This document shows, in pieces, positions 11,640-24,030 of a DNA stretch of 64,000 nucleotides. The notes under the pieces were generated by a model. The model searched no databases. It saw only the letters and a program-made list of their open reading frames with translations, and was not told the origin of the DNA. A program made the translations under genes and the position numbers. Every line of letters starts with the position of its first letter. The stretch's first letter is position 1. Origin of the DNA: Lonicera japonica (taxonomy: Eukaryota; Streptophyta; Magnoliopsida; Dipsacales; Caprifoliaceae); assembly GCA_021464415.1 (NCBI GenBank), contig CM038465.1, positions 78,898,919 to 78,962,918 on the forward strand, in the 5' to 3' direction.

Positions 11640-13396
11640 GTTAATTGTTAGTCGGTGTCAATTTGAAACATGTGATATATGTAGCACAGAAGGGTAGACT
11701 AGCCTAGCACAAGCGCCCAGCTTTGCATATTATTTTGAAGATTCGGTTCTTTTCTATTATTATTCGGTTCAAGTTTGTTTAATAAAGTTTAGTTTAAGGG
11801 TTAAATAAATGAGTATATGATATTTAGGGCCGACATTTTTGACCAAAAAATTGAAAGCTGACCCAAAAATATCAAACCGAATGAAAAAAAAATCGAGCCG
11901 AATTAATTTTAAATGATAACCAGAAATTGGTTACCAAAGTTAATACAGTACAAATGCAGTATTGAGAGGTGGTATATGGTTCGATTTTATCGAATCGAAC
12001 TATTTGTTTTTTTTAATATATATTAAACATCTTCTAACCATGTCTCTTGGCCCAGTGGTATAAGACTGCTACGTACAATCTTTAATTATTATTTTCTTTT
12101 ATATTTGTTTTAATTGCTTATTTATACACTTCTTTAGTTGTAAATCCCTAATATATAATTCAGCCCTACTAAATTTAGCTATTTTCATAATTTGACTTAC
12201 GTACTTTTTACATACTTGGTAGTTGATACTTGATACTTTGATGTTTAACGGATTATGGTGATATTTTGTTGTTTCTGTGCAATGGTTGTATCACTGAATA
12301 TTGTTGTTTTGAGTTTTGTTTGCAATGCTGCTGTGTTGTTGTGCTGAGGTTTTTTCTTTTTATACTTTTTAGGCAATTTTGGTAATACCGTTGATTAGAC
12401 TGTACCATATTGAATTTTTGATTACCATTTAATAATCAAATCACGATCGGTTTTAGATTTAGTGTTACTGAAAATGTTTGGTTCAGTTATCGATCTGAAT
12501 CTAACCCTAATTATACCTAAACAAAATTTTATTAGAAAATTTTATTCAAGGTGATATGATCCTTTAAAATTTTAATCGTAAAAAATAAACATACAAATTA
12601 TTTTTTTATTTCACTCACTTTTGGTTTAAATTTTTTATTAAAATTCTGTGAAGATGATTCACTTATTATAAAAATCATTTTCACTAAATTTCATAAAAAA
12701 AGCTCATCCATTTTATCTTTGAACTTCATTAGATGAAATTGGACCAAATGGATAATAGAGATGAGTCAAGTTTCTATTTGAGAGAGATAGTTAACGTCCC
12801 ACTAACTAATTAAATAATTAAGGGAAAGATAAACAATATACATGTGAATGTACAGTTGATACGATGTAGGATTATAAAACTAAATTTAGTTTGTAAATGT
12901 TGAATAGTAGCAGGTTTTTTCTCTTAAAAATATATTGCCAAAGGCACTTTCAGTCATTTAAAAAACATTTTTAATTTCATTCACACAATTCTTTATTTTT
13001 TAATATATTTTCAAGATTCAAAAATTATAACTCTAATTACATATAGATATTGAAACTTTATATTATTAAGCTTGGGGTGTCAAGTAAACTGAGTGTAAAG
13101 TGCGGACCCCTTGTTTGTTCGAACCCAAATTCTAGTTGCAGCTGATCGAGCAGTGTGTGCGTAAATATTTGTAGTAAGTAAAAGCTCAATCTATGACCAC
13201 AGCTAACATGCTTTTATAAATTATATATGCAAACTTTGATTTAGTCCCTAACTTAAGCTTTCTTTGAAAAAAAACGTCCAAATTCTAAAGTTTATATGAA
13301 AACACCTAATTATATATATATATATAAAATACTCCTTTTGATTTACATCTGTATTTATTGCTTTTTAAATAGTGTAATGGCTGTATTACTTAATTG
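11640..13396. other. Gene-free, repeat-like AT-rich region
   Basis: No gene seen. At 12046 a short box-A-like TTGGCCCAGTGGTATAAGAC lacks a matching box B. The sequence around 11740-12500 contains ATTCGGTT and TCGGTT motifs typical of degraded hAT repeats. A TA run lies at 13311-13326. Confidence 0.4.
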
Positions 13397-15082
13397 GGGC
13401 AATGGGTTTAAAGGGCATCCTATAAAATTAAAATCAATAAAAGGACACCTTACATTACTATTATAAATTAAGGACAATTAATATAAAAGTGACAAGTGTC
13501 TTACTAAAGTTAAGAAAAAAATATTTCTTTTTTGGTTAATTACGAGCTGTGCCATCAACCTCTCAAGATTTGCAATCCAGTTCTACTCACGCGATTTAGT
13601 GCAAAATCGTTTTTGCACTAAATGCGAGTATAATCTTTAGAAACATTTCACTGCAAAATAGATTTTGCACTAAATGCGCGTGCAATCTTTAGAAACATTT
13701 CACTGTAAAAACGATTTTGCACTAAATGCGCGTGCAATTTACCAGAAATATTTGACTGCAAAAACCCTTTTGCATTAAATTCGAGTGCAATTTAGCATAG
13801 ATAATCAAAGTTTTTCGCATTCAAATAAACAACTTGCAAAGAATAGCAAACATCTTGATATTGTTTATTCCACAAAAATAGAAAAACATCACTATTCATA
13901 TATCAAAATCAAAATTACGTTCCTTTAAAATCAAAACTAAAGGAATTCGAAAAAATTCTCAATTATACCAAGAATTTCAAAATTCCAAATATTCGCTAAA
14001 TGTAATTATAATATGCCATAGTAAAATCTAAACAATCGATGCAGTACACATCTTCTTATTGTGATATCAAGAACCCTAAAAAATGAGGCATAAAAACTTA
14101 GAAGCAATACATTGCATAACAAACATGTATGTTCATTCGTTCACATATGAAATTACACATTTAAACTAACCAAATCTACAATATAAGAATCAAATTTAGA
14201 AATAATGCACTTAAAAAAACTTAGATCAAAAACTGAAAAACTGTAAAATTAGTTTTGCAGTTTTTTCTGCACAAAGGAGAAAAACGAAAAACAGAGCATA
14301 ACAAGGATGCTAAAACTACCTTTAAAAACATGAACAATCACTCATTATTGGATCAAATCTTCCAAATATAAGCTAAAACAACCTAAATGAAGTAATATTT
14401 CTACAGCTTTTGCACAAATATAAGTGAAAAACGTGATAACTCTCTATAATCTAAATATATAATCAAAACTAAAAAACTGCAAAATCAGTTTTGCAGTTTT
14501 TCTGTAGTTGGGAGGAAAATAGCAGAAAAACAGAGCATTCATCAAATCCTCCATAATCTAAATATACATGGATTAATTGAACAATATTTCATCAAATCCT
14601 CTAAATATAAGCTACAACAAACCAAAACGAAGCAAAATCATAGTTAAAAACATGAATAAAAAAAAGCTATACCTAGATAGTGCTTCAACATCCATGGAAC
14701 TAAGAAATTTCTTCTCCTTTCCTTTGTTAATCCCGTCAATCTAAAATGCTTTCCGTCAATCTAAGATGATAGCATTCCTCTCTTGAATCGTAGTGTAATT
14801 TTTCCTCTCTTCCAGTTGAAATACGTAGCATTTCTTTCGAATTTCGTTGCCTCTCTCGCTGCTCACTATTTCTGCACGGGATTATGAGTTGAAAGAGAGA
14901 AGGGTAGTTTAGTCATTTTAAAATTCTTAAATAATCTAATTTATAAAAGACTAAATACTTACAACTAACCTAAAAGCTAAAATTGTCCTTACAATAAAAC
15001 AATAATGTTAAAAAATCATTTATTCATTAAGCTAATGTATGATGTCCTCTTATTGTATAAAGTTATGAAAGAAGGTCTCTCA
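13397..15082. mobile_element. Decayed TIR-type element with internal tandem repeats
   Basis: The two ends are related inversely over about 50 bp: AATAAAAGGACACCTTACATTA on the left and, reverse-complemented, CAATAAGAGGACATCATACATTA on the right. Inside are a tandem array at about 13600-13795 with a 52-53 bp unit (four copies of TTGCACTAAATGCG-type cores starting at 13613, 13665, 13717 and 13770). A second direct duplication of about 240 bp follows, with copies near 14230-14390 and 14468-14630 sharing AGTTTTGCAGTTTTT. No open frame of interest. The superfamily is unknown and the boundaries are approximate. Confidence 0.5.
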
Positions 15083-17304
15083 ACCTATTTTCCCTACTTA
15101 ATTATCAAATGCTTTATTCTTAATTATCATTTTCATTCATTTTTTGTCAAGCCGTTATAATTGCATGATTGCTACTAATTATTAGCACAATGATATGTGG
15201 GGTGCCTAATTTAATGATATTATTTTCTCTAATGAACGTAAAATCCAACTTTATTTCCTCATTTAACAACGGTCTTGTTAAAATAACAACATGGTTATGG
15301 GTTTGAAATGCTATGATATTTATGTAATTCGTATGTATATATAGATATAGATATAATATTATACTCACTATCTATGACTTGTATGTATTAGAAACCCAAT
15401 TCTATATTATTTTTTTCTACACTTACCGAATAGATTGTGATTGAGTGGGTCAAATAATACTTTTTTGGGGGTTAATTTTGTACATTCTTGGATTTTCACA
15501 TTTAGTTTATAAGTGGAAAGAAAAAGAAAATCCGAGATAGCCTTCTATTACAAGCTTTTCCGAACTTTGCCGAAAATTTTTGATACACTGAAGAATAAAT
15601 ATGCTTGTCAATGTGTGAACTTTGGAATCATTTATCTTATTTTATTTTAGATTTAAAAAAAAAAAAAAAAGAGGCTTCTCTAAGTATTATTATTATTATT
15701 TTATTTTTTTGTTTAAAGCTAATGGAACAAAATATCGACGTAATTTTGACTAGGTGGGGTAGGCTTAATTTCTTGTACAGACAAACACACAGTAGGCTCT
15801 TATTAGCGAACAACCAGAAAATCATAACAAAATCAATAAAGATAAAAAGCACCTCACAATCTTTTCTGCCAGTACCAACAACTAACAAAGGAACAGCGAC
15901 TATGGCTGAAGAGGAATGAGCGGCACAATGTTCCTCGATTGACTTCTCTCAAAGATATCCACGAAGAGATTTTTGAGGAAATAACACTGCAATTAAAAAG
16001 ACTAAACCCTCAATTAGTTTGAGTTTTTGTATGTTCTACTGAATTAATTCATGTGAATGTGACAAGGCCAAAACTTAAACTTTTTGTCTGAAATTATCGG
16101 TTTATCTTTTCCCCAAGAAGAAACAAAAACTCAAATCAAACGAGATATTCATGGTAACAAGAGAAATGATGGGTCTAAACTTCGAAATGGGTAAGAGTTA
16201 AGAGTTTTCCAAGTGACTTGAAATTGCATAAACTACTACTAAATATTTACAAAAATCTACTAAAAAAAAAGATAAAATAAAATTGGAAGGTCTAAATCTC
16301 TTCCCTTTACTACAAAAATCACAAAAATCTACTTTGATTCATTGATTCTCTTGTAACTCAGGTTCAACGCCAAACAAGAAAATGCCTCGATATACATGTT
16401 TGAAGCAAGTGTATTTTCAGATCCGTTTGATTACAACGCTAGAAAATAATTGAAAAATTAATAATTTCTGAAAATGAGGTAAAAGATTTTGCGTGATAAT
16501 GTTTTTTGCTAAAAAACAACGAATAATATTTTTTAGAAATAAAGGCTTAGATATCATTATCATTATGAAATAAGGGCTTATTTCTAATTGTGTTTTAAAA
16601 TAAGGGTTTTGACCGGATGCAAACTTAACTTTGCATAATATTGTGTTTTGTACAAACTTAACTTTACAATCAAAAAAATTTAATGTAAATTTGTTTTGCA
16701 TGATGTATTTATATTTTTTAATAAGTATATTCTTATGTTTCACTCATAAAACTTTAAAACGACGTCAAATAAATACAAATACATAGTAATGTTTTAGAAA
16801 ATAAATAGTACAAACTTAAATTTGCATAATTCTGAAAAAATTATCATGTGCATTTTATTAATAAATATGTTTTTGAATGTGTAATTTGTTAAAATTATTC
16901 TAAAGTATTGTCAATTAAACACTTATTTGTAATACCATGCCAAAAAAATATAGTTCCAAATTTAATTTTGCATGATCGTATAGAAACTTTTCTAGTTCTT
17001 TTGCAAGAAACTTTTTCATACAAGCCTATTTTTCAATATCTCGTAATTACTTTCATACATATTAGTTGTTTTCCCAATAATTTTTTAACTTTACAATCAA
17101 AACGTACCCTTTGTGTTAACATCACTAGATCTATCTATAATAATGGCACAGCAAAATGGCACCAGTAAGGAACAACCACAGCAGAGGCAAGTGCGAGCAA
17201 GATATGGGACGGAATATGAAATAACAAACCAACCAAAAAAAAAAAAAAACCTATTTAACCTTCCTAATACTCGCATATAACAATCAAGAAGCCTGAATAC
17301 CTAG
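15083..17304. other. Intergenic region downstream of the receptor kinase
   Basis: No gene recognised. About 16424-17112 may be another decayed hAT-like element: inverted ends carry GTTTGATTACAACGCTAG and, on the reverse strand, GTTTTGATTGTAAAGTTA, both followed by AAAATTATTG-like sequence. Inside, the phrase ACAAACTTAACTTTGCATAA is repeated with variation. The open frames at 15605-15919 contain A and T runs and look non-coding. Confidence 0.4.
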
Positions 17305-19608
17305 CTAACTCGAATGAGGCTCAAGCTGCTTTAGCCGCTGCACAACTTGCTTCATGGATGGCCTACCTGTGAGGGTCTCGCCCGTGCACATTATCGCCAA
17401 ATGCAGCACATCCACCAGAACATCCTGGGGACCCACATCCCACAGACCGGCGATGAACACCTCCTTTGCTTGACCACGTCGCAATAGCATGGATGCCCAC
17501 GTCACAATAGTAAATCCATTCGCATGTGCAGAAAAAGAAGGATCCAGAGCCCTCTTATCCGAAATCAACTCAAGAAGCACCACTCCATAGCTGTAAACGT
17601 CGGCCTTCTCAGTTACCCGACATGTCAGCGCGTATTCCGGTGCTACGTACCCGAAAGTACCAGCCACACCAGTTGTAGCATGGGTTTCAGCGGCTCCCAA
17701 AAGCCTCGACAAACCGAAATCCGACAAGTAAGCGTTGAGGTCATCATCCAGTAATATGTTGCTCGGCTTTACATCTCGATGCAATATACGTGGATTACAC
17801 TGGCTATGAAGATGATAAAGCGCACATGCAATATCTAGAGCTATCTTGTGAAGTACCTTCCAGTCAACAATTCTTGTGGCTCTTTGAATGAATTGTTCCA
17901 AATTACCTCCTGGGAGATAGTTATAGATAAGGAACATTTCTGCTTCACTCGCATAGTACCCCACCAAAGTTATGAGATTTTTGTGTTGTATCCTTTTAAG
18001 GCAACGAACCTCGGCATCAAATTGGCGGACCCCTTGGCACCTTTCGATGGTTAGCTTCTTTACCGCCAATATGACTCCTGGGGAAACCTCGGCCTTGTAA
18101 GTGGCGCCAAAGCCACCATTTCCAATGCAGTTGCTTGAGTTAAAATTCCCCGTTGCCTCAATTACAGTATCAAGAGTCAACGGTACCCCTATATCATTGA
18201 AAACTACGATTTCCCTTCTGTTATATGGTTCGGAAACCTGAGCTGTAGAATTTTGTTTTCGTTTTCTTATACAAAAGAAGAGAACGACAAGAACCAGAAG
18301 AACAGTAACAATGGCTGTTGCAGATATTATTGTTGCCATATCAATAGAACTCATTCCCTTTTTCCCAGTTTTGGATTTACTTGATGGTGGTGAATTTGCA
18401 TAAGTCTCATTGAGACCCTGTCCCTGTAAATCTGAAGGTGGTATAGATAATTTGACGGATTGCCACATCATTCTTCGAGACAAGTTAACAAGGCCTTGTG
18501 GAATTTCACCGGACAAGGAGTTTAATGAAAGATCTAAATATTTAAGTGAGTGTAATCGTGTGAACATAGAAGGAATGGAACCAGATAGGTTATTACACGC
18601 AAGGGAAACATATTTCAAACTTTGCAAGTGGCTAAGGTCAACTGGAATCTGACCATTCAGCTTGTTTTGGCTCAAATCTAGAACCTCAAGTCTTTGAAGC
18701 TGACCAAGCTCGCGAGGAATGACACCAACAAATTGATTCGAGAAGAGCAGAATTGTCCTTAATTGGTCACAATTTCTCAAAGTAGGAGGAATCTTCCCCT
18801 GTAGGAAATTAGCTGACAAGTCCAAATGTCTAAGATTCCAACAATTAATCACCAATTCATCTGGAACTGAACCAACTAACCGATTAGATGACAGATAAAG
18901 CCCTTTTAATTTCTTAAAACTACCAAGAAATCCAGGAATCAACCCCTCCAGTTCATTTCCCTCTAGATTCAGTACCCGTAAACCCCTACATTCTGAAAGG
19001 GAACGCGGAATCTCCCCAACAATTCGATTAAAACAGAGGTTAAGAACTTGCAATTTCCTAAAACCGGTGAATTCGCTGGGTAAATTCCCGGATAATGAAT
19101 TCCCTTCAAGATCAAGAACTTGAAGATTCTTTAAACCCCAAATTTCAACAGGAATTTCACCATTTAGTTCATGAAAGGAAAGAGATAAGACCCTAAGTTC
19201 AGTGAGCTTTCCAATTACAGGAGACAGTTCTCCAATCAATTTCCCATTTCTAGCGGAACAGTTTCTTCTAATTCCAAAGCCATGTAATGCAAATTCTCCA
19301 TACTTAAAACAAGAAGCAAGACAACTATTATTACCTGCATTACCGGCTATTTTCAGCCCCAAAACCCTTGAATCTGAATTGCATGTGACCCCGAACCACG
19401 AACAGTATCTGGAATTGTCAGCTCTCCAGGTGGATAGAAGCCCAGAAGGGTCAGAAATAGAGTTCTTGAATTCCAAGAGAATCATTTTCTCGGACAGCAT
19501 TTTCCCGGAAACTGAAGAGAGAAAGTAGACGAAGCAAAACATAAAACACAGCCTCAGGGTTTTAACAAATGGGTGTGTCTTCCTTCTCATTTCAGCCAAA
19601 AGCTGCAT
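17305..19608 (-). CDS. LRR receptor-like kinase, RPK2/TOAD2-like
   Basis: An intronless frame of 767 residues encodes a plasma-membrane receptor kinase. The first ATG is at 19608; the in-frame sequence upstream starts with a non-ATG codon. A hydrophobic signal segment (about 15-33) is followed by an LRRNT cap with CSWFGVTC and about ten leucine-rich repeats (133-377). Then come a short juxtamembrane stretch, a transmembrane helix (about 424-448) and a kinase domain (about 493-764). The kinase has [11 protein letters not shown] lysine (about 517), HRD (610), DFG (630) and APE, so it looks active and of the RD class. The kinase and LRRNT closely follow Arabidopsis RPK2, which perceives developmental signals including CLE-type peptides. 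RPK2 itself is about 1150 residues with some 22 repeats, so this ectodomain is much shorter; specificity is unknown. Confidence 0.92.
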   Translation of the reverse strand: MQLLAEMRRKTHPFVKTLRLCFMFCFVYFLSSVSGKMLSEKMILLEFKNSISDPSGLLSTWRADNSRYCSWFGVTCNSDSRVLGLKIAGNAGNNSCLASCFKYGEFALHGFGIRRNCSARNGKLIGELSPVIGKLTELRVLSLSFHELNGEIPVEIWGLKNLQVLDLEGNSLSGNLPSEFTGFRKLQVLNLCFNRIVGEIPRSLSECRGLRVLNLEGNELEGLIPGFLGSFKKLKGLYLSSNRLVGSVPDELVINCWNLRHLDLSANFLQGKIPPTLRNCDQLRTILLFSNQFVGVIPRELGQLQRLEVLDLSQNKLNGQIPVDLSHLQSLKYVSLACNNLSGSIPSMFTRLHSLKYLDLSLNSLSGEIPQGLVNLSRRMMWQSVKLSIPPSDLQGQGLNETYANSPPSSKSKTGKKGMSSIDMATIISATAIVTVLLVLVVLFFCIRKRKQNSTAQVSEPYNRREIVVFNDIGVPLTLDTVIEATGNFNSSNCIGNGGFGATYKAEVSPGVILAVKKLTIERCQGVRQFDAEVRCLKRIQHKNLITLVGYYASEAEMFLIYNYLPGGNLEQFIQRATRIVDWKVLHKIALDIACALYHLHSQCNPRILHRDVKPSNILLDDDLNAYLSDFGLSRLLGAAETHATTGVAGTFGYVAPEYALTCRVTEKADVYSYGVVLLELISDKRALDPSFSAHANGFTIVTWASMLLRRGQAKEVFIAGLWDVGPQDVLVDVLHLAIMCTGETLTGRPSMKQVVQRLKQLEPHSS

Positions 19609-20691
19609 CTTTCTTGCCTTAATGCTTTCACAAAACAAACTGAAAACTAGGGTTTTTTTTTTCCCTTCCAAGAGACTTTGAAAAATGGATTATTATTATT
19701 TTTTTCTCTGAAAATGGAAATTTTGGGGATTTTTTTTTTTCAAATAGGGGAAGAATAGATAGTAGAGAGAGAGGGGAAAGGAAGGTGTATTGTTGTTTCT
19801 TGGTGGGTGCGTTGGTTTTTCAAACGGAAGATTTTGCTTTGGTTGGTTCGTTATTCGGCTATTAAAATGAGCTGTGAAGGCCCACGTGGACCCAGAGCAT
19901 GGATGGAGCCCACTGGGCAGTCAACGGGTGCACCAGTGGTCAGCTCGTCAACATACGGTGGCTCTATCATTATTCTATTTTATTTTATTTAGTGGTTTAA
20001 GACTCCCTCCCACCCAGAGTGACAAAGTCTCTCTTGCGAGCTGCTTGGTCTACTTGTCACAATCATCTACCGCCACGCGTTGTACGGTCCACATGCGTTG
20101 CACCCAATTTCACAAAACGACGACGGACGGGCTTTTCAAACTTAAATTATCTTACTGTTGTGGAAAGGGGACTCCAGAATTTCATTCTTACTCTGATCTG
20201 ATACAACTTTTACTTTCTTTAATTAGTGAATTTTTTTGGAACAAAAATAAAAAACGGTGAAATTGTTATAGCCAAAAAGTGTATTAAACTTGGTTCACCG
20301 TTTAATACTAGAAAATTGCATAGCTGGTCCACAAGAATAATACTAGAAAATAAGTTTTTGACCTTTTGCTGACATCATATAAATTTATATAGGAACATAA
20401 GTTCACCGGCCCTCAAAATGTCACTCTTAGTGAACCAAACCTGACTTTGAAATGGACCAATTAATATATGGTGTGAGCAGAAAACTGAAAATTAAAACCT
20501 GACACTATCTAGATATACAATCATAATAAAAGAAATATAAAGCTACTATGAATTAGCTTCACATTTGACACAAGTCTCCATGGTTTCATGAGAGTAATTT
20601 GTGCCAAAGTCCCATGTTTTCCTTCAATTTTCAGGCAACTAAACCCATAAAGGGCCTATTACCTAGACAGGCACTTTCAGCATTCACTTTC
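19609..20691. other. Upstream region of the receptor kinase and intergenic spacer
   Basis: Contains the probable leader and promoter of the minus-strand receptor kinase, including a CCCACGTGGAC G-box palindrome at 19880-19890. Poly-T/A and GA-rich stretches lie at 19720-19785. No other gene seen; the open frames here (19807-20260, plus strand) lack family features. Confidence 0.5.
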
Positions 20692-21988
20692 TCAACAACA
20701 CCACCGAAAAGAGCACGAGCAAGGAGTTAACCAATACCAACTCTTCTTCGAATGCAGTTGTGAATCTTTCTTCTCGAGTGATCCCTTTTTTGAAGTCCTT
20801 GTTCCGTCATTTGTCAAACTGCAATGAACCAAAATTTGGTAAACCAAAACATAGCATATATTGGTCTTAAAAATTTCTTGACACAACATAGAATGCTAGG
20901 GGATATATATACACATATATATATATAGAGAGAGAGAGAGCGGGCTAGTACTTGTCTTCAGAAGAAGGAGAAGAACATGCATTTTCTTCACGTTTGCAAT
21001 CATAGCAGAATGTCCACCGACCGTGAAAACATTGACAAAATCTCCATGCAGACGATGACTTCTTTCTGCACACATAACAAAAGTAATGAGCATGTGAACA
21101 ACATCATGTCTGTCTTAAACAAGACAGTGCCAATGTCTCATCATCATGAGCATAGACTAGTAATGCATAGTGCATGCACACGTATATTGAACAAGGAAAT
21201 ACATGAATCAACTATTGCAACAGTTCATCAATAGAGAATGGAACTCACCTTGCAAAGGCAAGAGGTTGAGTGCTGGTTCCACTGCCATCAGATTGACAGT
21301 TGGCAATAGGAAAATTTGAGGACCCTTTTGGAGGAGATAATTTCACTTCACCTTCATTATGGACATTTCCATTTGGAACAACCTTTTCATCTGATACTCG
21401 TCTTTCTCCAGACTTTTCCCCCATGTCCACACACTTTACATCATTTTCTCCTTCTACATGAGGTGGAGGAGGTTGCCCGTCCCAATTCAATTCACCAGAC
21501 TTCTTCAGTTCATCGGACTTGTTGAATTCTCTGTTGTACAGATCTTCAAACAGAAGAGGATGGTCCCTTGATAAACTATTGTTCCCAAGGTTAAGGCTGA
21601 AGAGTGACTCATTGGAAGTAATACTCCAACCCTTTGAAGGGGATGAATTTCTAGCAAAAATGGAAGGTAGAAAACCATTTGGCTCGTAATCTCCGGTCCT
21701 TTCCATCACTTGGATTGGAGGATATTGTGTTGTTGACATGCTATGCATCAAAGATTCGTGGATCTTTTCTGGTTGAACATCCCCGAGGGGTTTCAAGGAG
21801 GAGGTGGGGGATGTGTGTGACTGGGGAAGTGCTTTTTGATCCATTTGAAAGAAATCTTCCTCTGAAGATTCCGAGGAGGATGAAGACACCAAATGGGTTG
21901 GTTTTGACTTTTTGATCCGTTTAACGGTAACTTCATTTGCAGTGACCTTTGTATCTGCTCTTGTTCCACTATCATGGCCAGGGTCCAT
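20692..21988 (-). CDS. Unrecognised plant protein with Cys/Trp-rich C-terminus
   Basis: Three exons, 21988-21249, 21065-20952 and 20818-20692, join with phase 2 at both junctions to give 326 residues. The ATG at 21988 sits two bases after a TTTCAG acceptor, so a 5' leader intron is likely. The N-terminus is basic (VKRIKKSKP) and is followed by an acidic Ser-rich tract (SSSSSESSEEDFFQMD). A long disordered-looking Ser/Pro/Asn-rich middle follows. The second exon adds a segment rich in Trp, Cys and Phe (AWRFCQCFHGRWTFCYDCKR). The last ends in WYWLTPCSCSFRWCC, which could be a lipid-modified or membrane-attached tail. I do not recognise the family. The consistent phases and splice sites argue for a real gene. 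Skipping the middle exon (114 bp) would keep frame. Confidence 0.7.
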
Positions 21989-22045
21989 AACTGAAATAAT
22001 GGCGAAAACGACTTTTCGAATGTGATACATCATTGAAACCCACAT

Positions 22046-22977
22046 ACCTATATAATAGTCTAGACTAAATTTCTATTTCAATTAGGTGAAACTAGAAGCA
22101 GAAAAGGATATATGATCTCTTCGGCTGAGTGAAGCATAAGGCGGGACTTTTTCAAACAAAAATTTCAAGACCTATGTGGAACAATCCAACCTAAAACCGT
22201 TTATGCCAACTTTAACGACATTTACTTGGTCATTCATAAAATCCACGTCAACAATAAACTTCGCCATTTTGTTTATTAATTGGTTCGGCTTGGTACCAAG
22301 AAACACATTAATGAATAAACAATACACTTCATTATATAACAGTTTATTTGGTAAACACCGTAGTTATAAGCTACCACTGCCACAAATAGGGTCCTAATAC
22401 GCTAATTCACTATTGAAAAGAGATACGTTGAAAAACAGTGTTGTTATTTGAGGAAATAACACAAAAGAATGAAAATAATTAAATATACAGTCGAGTAACA
22501 TTGAACTTAACATCTAAATCAAAGAATGGGTTACCCCTCTATAGTATTCTGCAATTCTACTTTGTTTTTGTAGGGCGGTGGTGTGCTGATGGACCCCATC
22601 AACATTAAATGTAGTATGGTAATGTGTACCGGCAGTAGCAGTATGAGTGTGTTTATTGGTATGGATATGAGGCGTTACTCGCTTCATGACAGTGTCACTC
22701 GCATCATCAAGGAACAAGAGAGTTAGCGAAGAGGACTGAGAGCACAGGCACCTCTTAAGGAAGACTAGAGAGAGAACAGGAACCAGAAGTGTTACAAGTA
22801 TTTGTATGTGTGTACATTAACCCAAATGATAGTAGGCAGAGATGTTTAGAGAGAGGGCTGCGAGGGGATATAATATTCTCCTTTGGTTGTTGTATACTTG
22901 TATATTTGTAGTTATGTATGTATTATGTCTGTAAATAATCTGAGTTGTTTATAAGGGCAAGCTGTTACTTCTGAGGG
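22046..22977. other. Leader and upstream region of the unrecognised minus-strand gene
   Basis: No coding exon is supported. The minus strand at 22720-22850 is pyrimidine-rich (CTCTCTCTAGTC and similar), as in plant 5' leaders, and may hold an untranslated exon of the gene at 20692-21988. Confidence 0.35.
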
Positions 22978-23060
22978 GAGGGTTTGGCCCGGTGGTAAGC
23001 AACCCCCATCTTTACCTTGAGGTCAAGGGTTGGGTATAATTTTTTTCTTTGTTTGTAGAG
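22978..23060 (+). repeat. tRNA-derived SINE-like head
   Basis: The sequence GGTTTGGCCCGGTGGTAAGC matches the box A head of plant tRNA-related SINEs. About 30 bp later GAGGTCAAGGGTTGGG resembles a box B region, and it runs into a T-rich tail. Its end and any target duplication are unclear, so the call rests on the paired promoter boxes. Confidence 0.5.
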
Positions 23061-23541
23061 TTAAAAGAAAGAGTTAGACCTCCCTTAATTTCATTTTATT
23101 TTTAAGAAAAGGCTTGAGTAATTGAGTAAAGTACCATTGGTTATAGTGTTATACAATGGGTATTTGTGTATCCTTTAGGATAAAGCGAGCGAGCGAGCGA
23201 GCAATTAGTCCTTCTGCTTAAAGAGATGAACTTGATGGTTAATGAACTCTCAAGTGGGTGTGGGTAAAAAATAATGGTGTATTTGAATAAAGAGAGGGAC
23301 TTGAGTGATTAAAGAAACCGCTCTCCCCGGTCGAGGCAGTCGAGTGCAGTGCGGTAGTAACGAAGCCCACTACTGAAGCCACCAAATTATATCCTCTTAT
23401 TCCCAATATAATATAACTAATAGCTACGTAGAGCGAGAAGATATTCCGAACGTGCTCTTCGTGGTGGCCCTCCATGGTTGTATTAGCTATAACTTACAAA
23501 ACTAAAACCATAATTAACTACACAAATATTGCATAAGCTCT

Positions 23542-24030
23542 CACCTTATTTATTTCATCGACCTACTGTGAGTCTGATCAATTGCCCTCCGGTAATCATC
23601 TGCTACCCTTTTCGCGGCCTCAATCTAAATGCCTATAAATAAATTCAATTGACACCCAAATTTTTTTTAAAAAAAATTAATAACTCAAAAGAGAATTAAT
23701 ATTGAAATTAAGAATTAAAGGAAACATAAAATAAAAATACTCGGTCAAATAAACATTGAATTGAAATTTAAAACTGGCAACGTTTAATCAATCGGAAAAT
23801 TTGATTTTACCTACAAGAAACATCTGAGACTCGATTTCTTTTTCCAGTTGCAAGGGATTTTGGTTTTAATTGTTGGGATGGATTGGAGAAGGGAAAAATA
23901 TGAGTTAGGGTTTTTGGAAAGAACATAATCATAGATGATGATGATGAGATGAGACGCTAGGCATGGCGAGGCTTTCGGGGGATTTTTCAGTTTCCCAAAT
24001 ATAACAGAATCCCTTTTTCACTTTGGCGCC
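23542..24030 (-). other. Possible untranslated exons on the minus strand
   Basis: On the minus strand, sequence from about 24030 to 23815 looks like a leader exon ending TTTCTTGTAG/GTAAAATC. It has one tiny upstream frame starting at an ATG near 23961 that encodes five consecutive His. A second possible exon at about 23627-23542 ends AATAAG/GTGAGAG. They may be 5' leader exons of the gene at 20692-21988 or of a short non-coding transcript. This is inference from splice-like sites only. Confidence 0.3.

Noticed and set aside
12046..12075. Box-A-like tRNA/SINE head
   Set aside because: Only one promoter-like box is present and no box B follows, so the evidence is too weak for a SINE call.
19609..19671. 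N-terminal extension of the receptor kinase by 21 codons
   Set aside because: The extended frame starts at a non-ATG codon; the first ATG at 19608 directly precedes a good signal peptide.
23239..23475. 78-codon minus-strand open frame starting MEGHHEEH
   Set aside because: No recognisable domain and low-complexity end; may be part of a leader transcript but coding is not supported.
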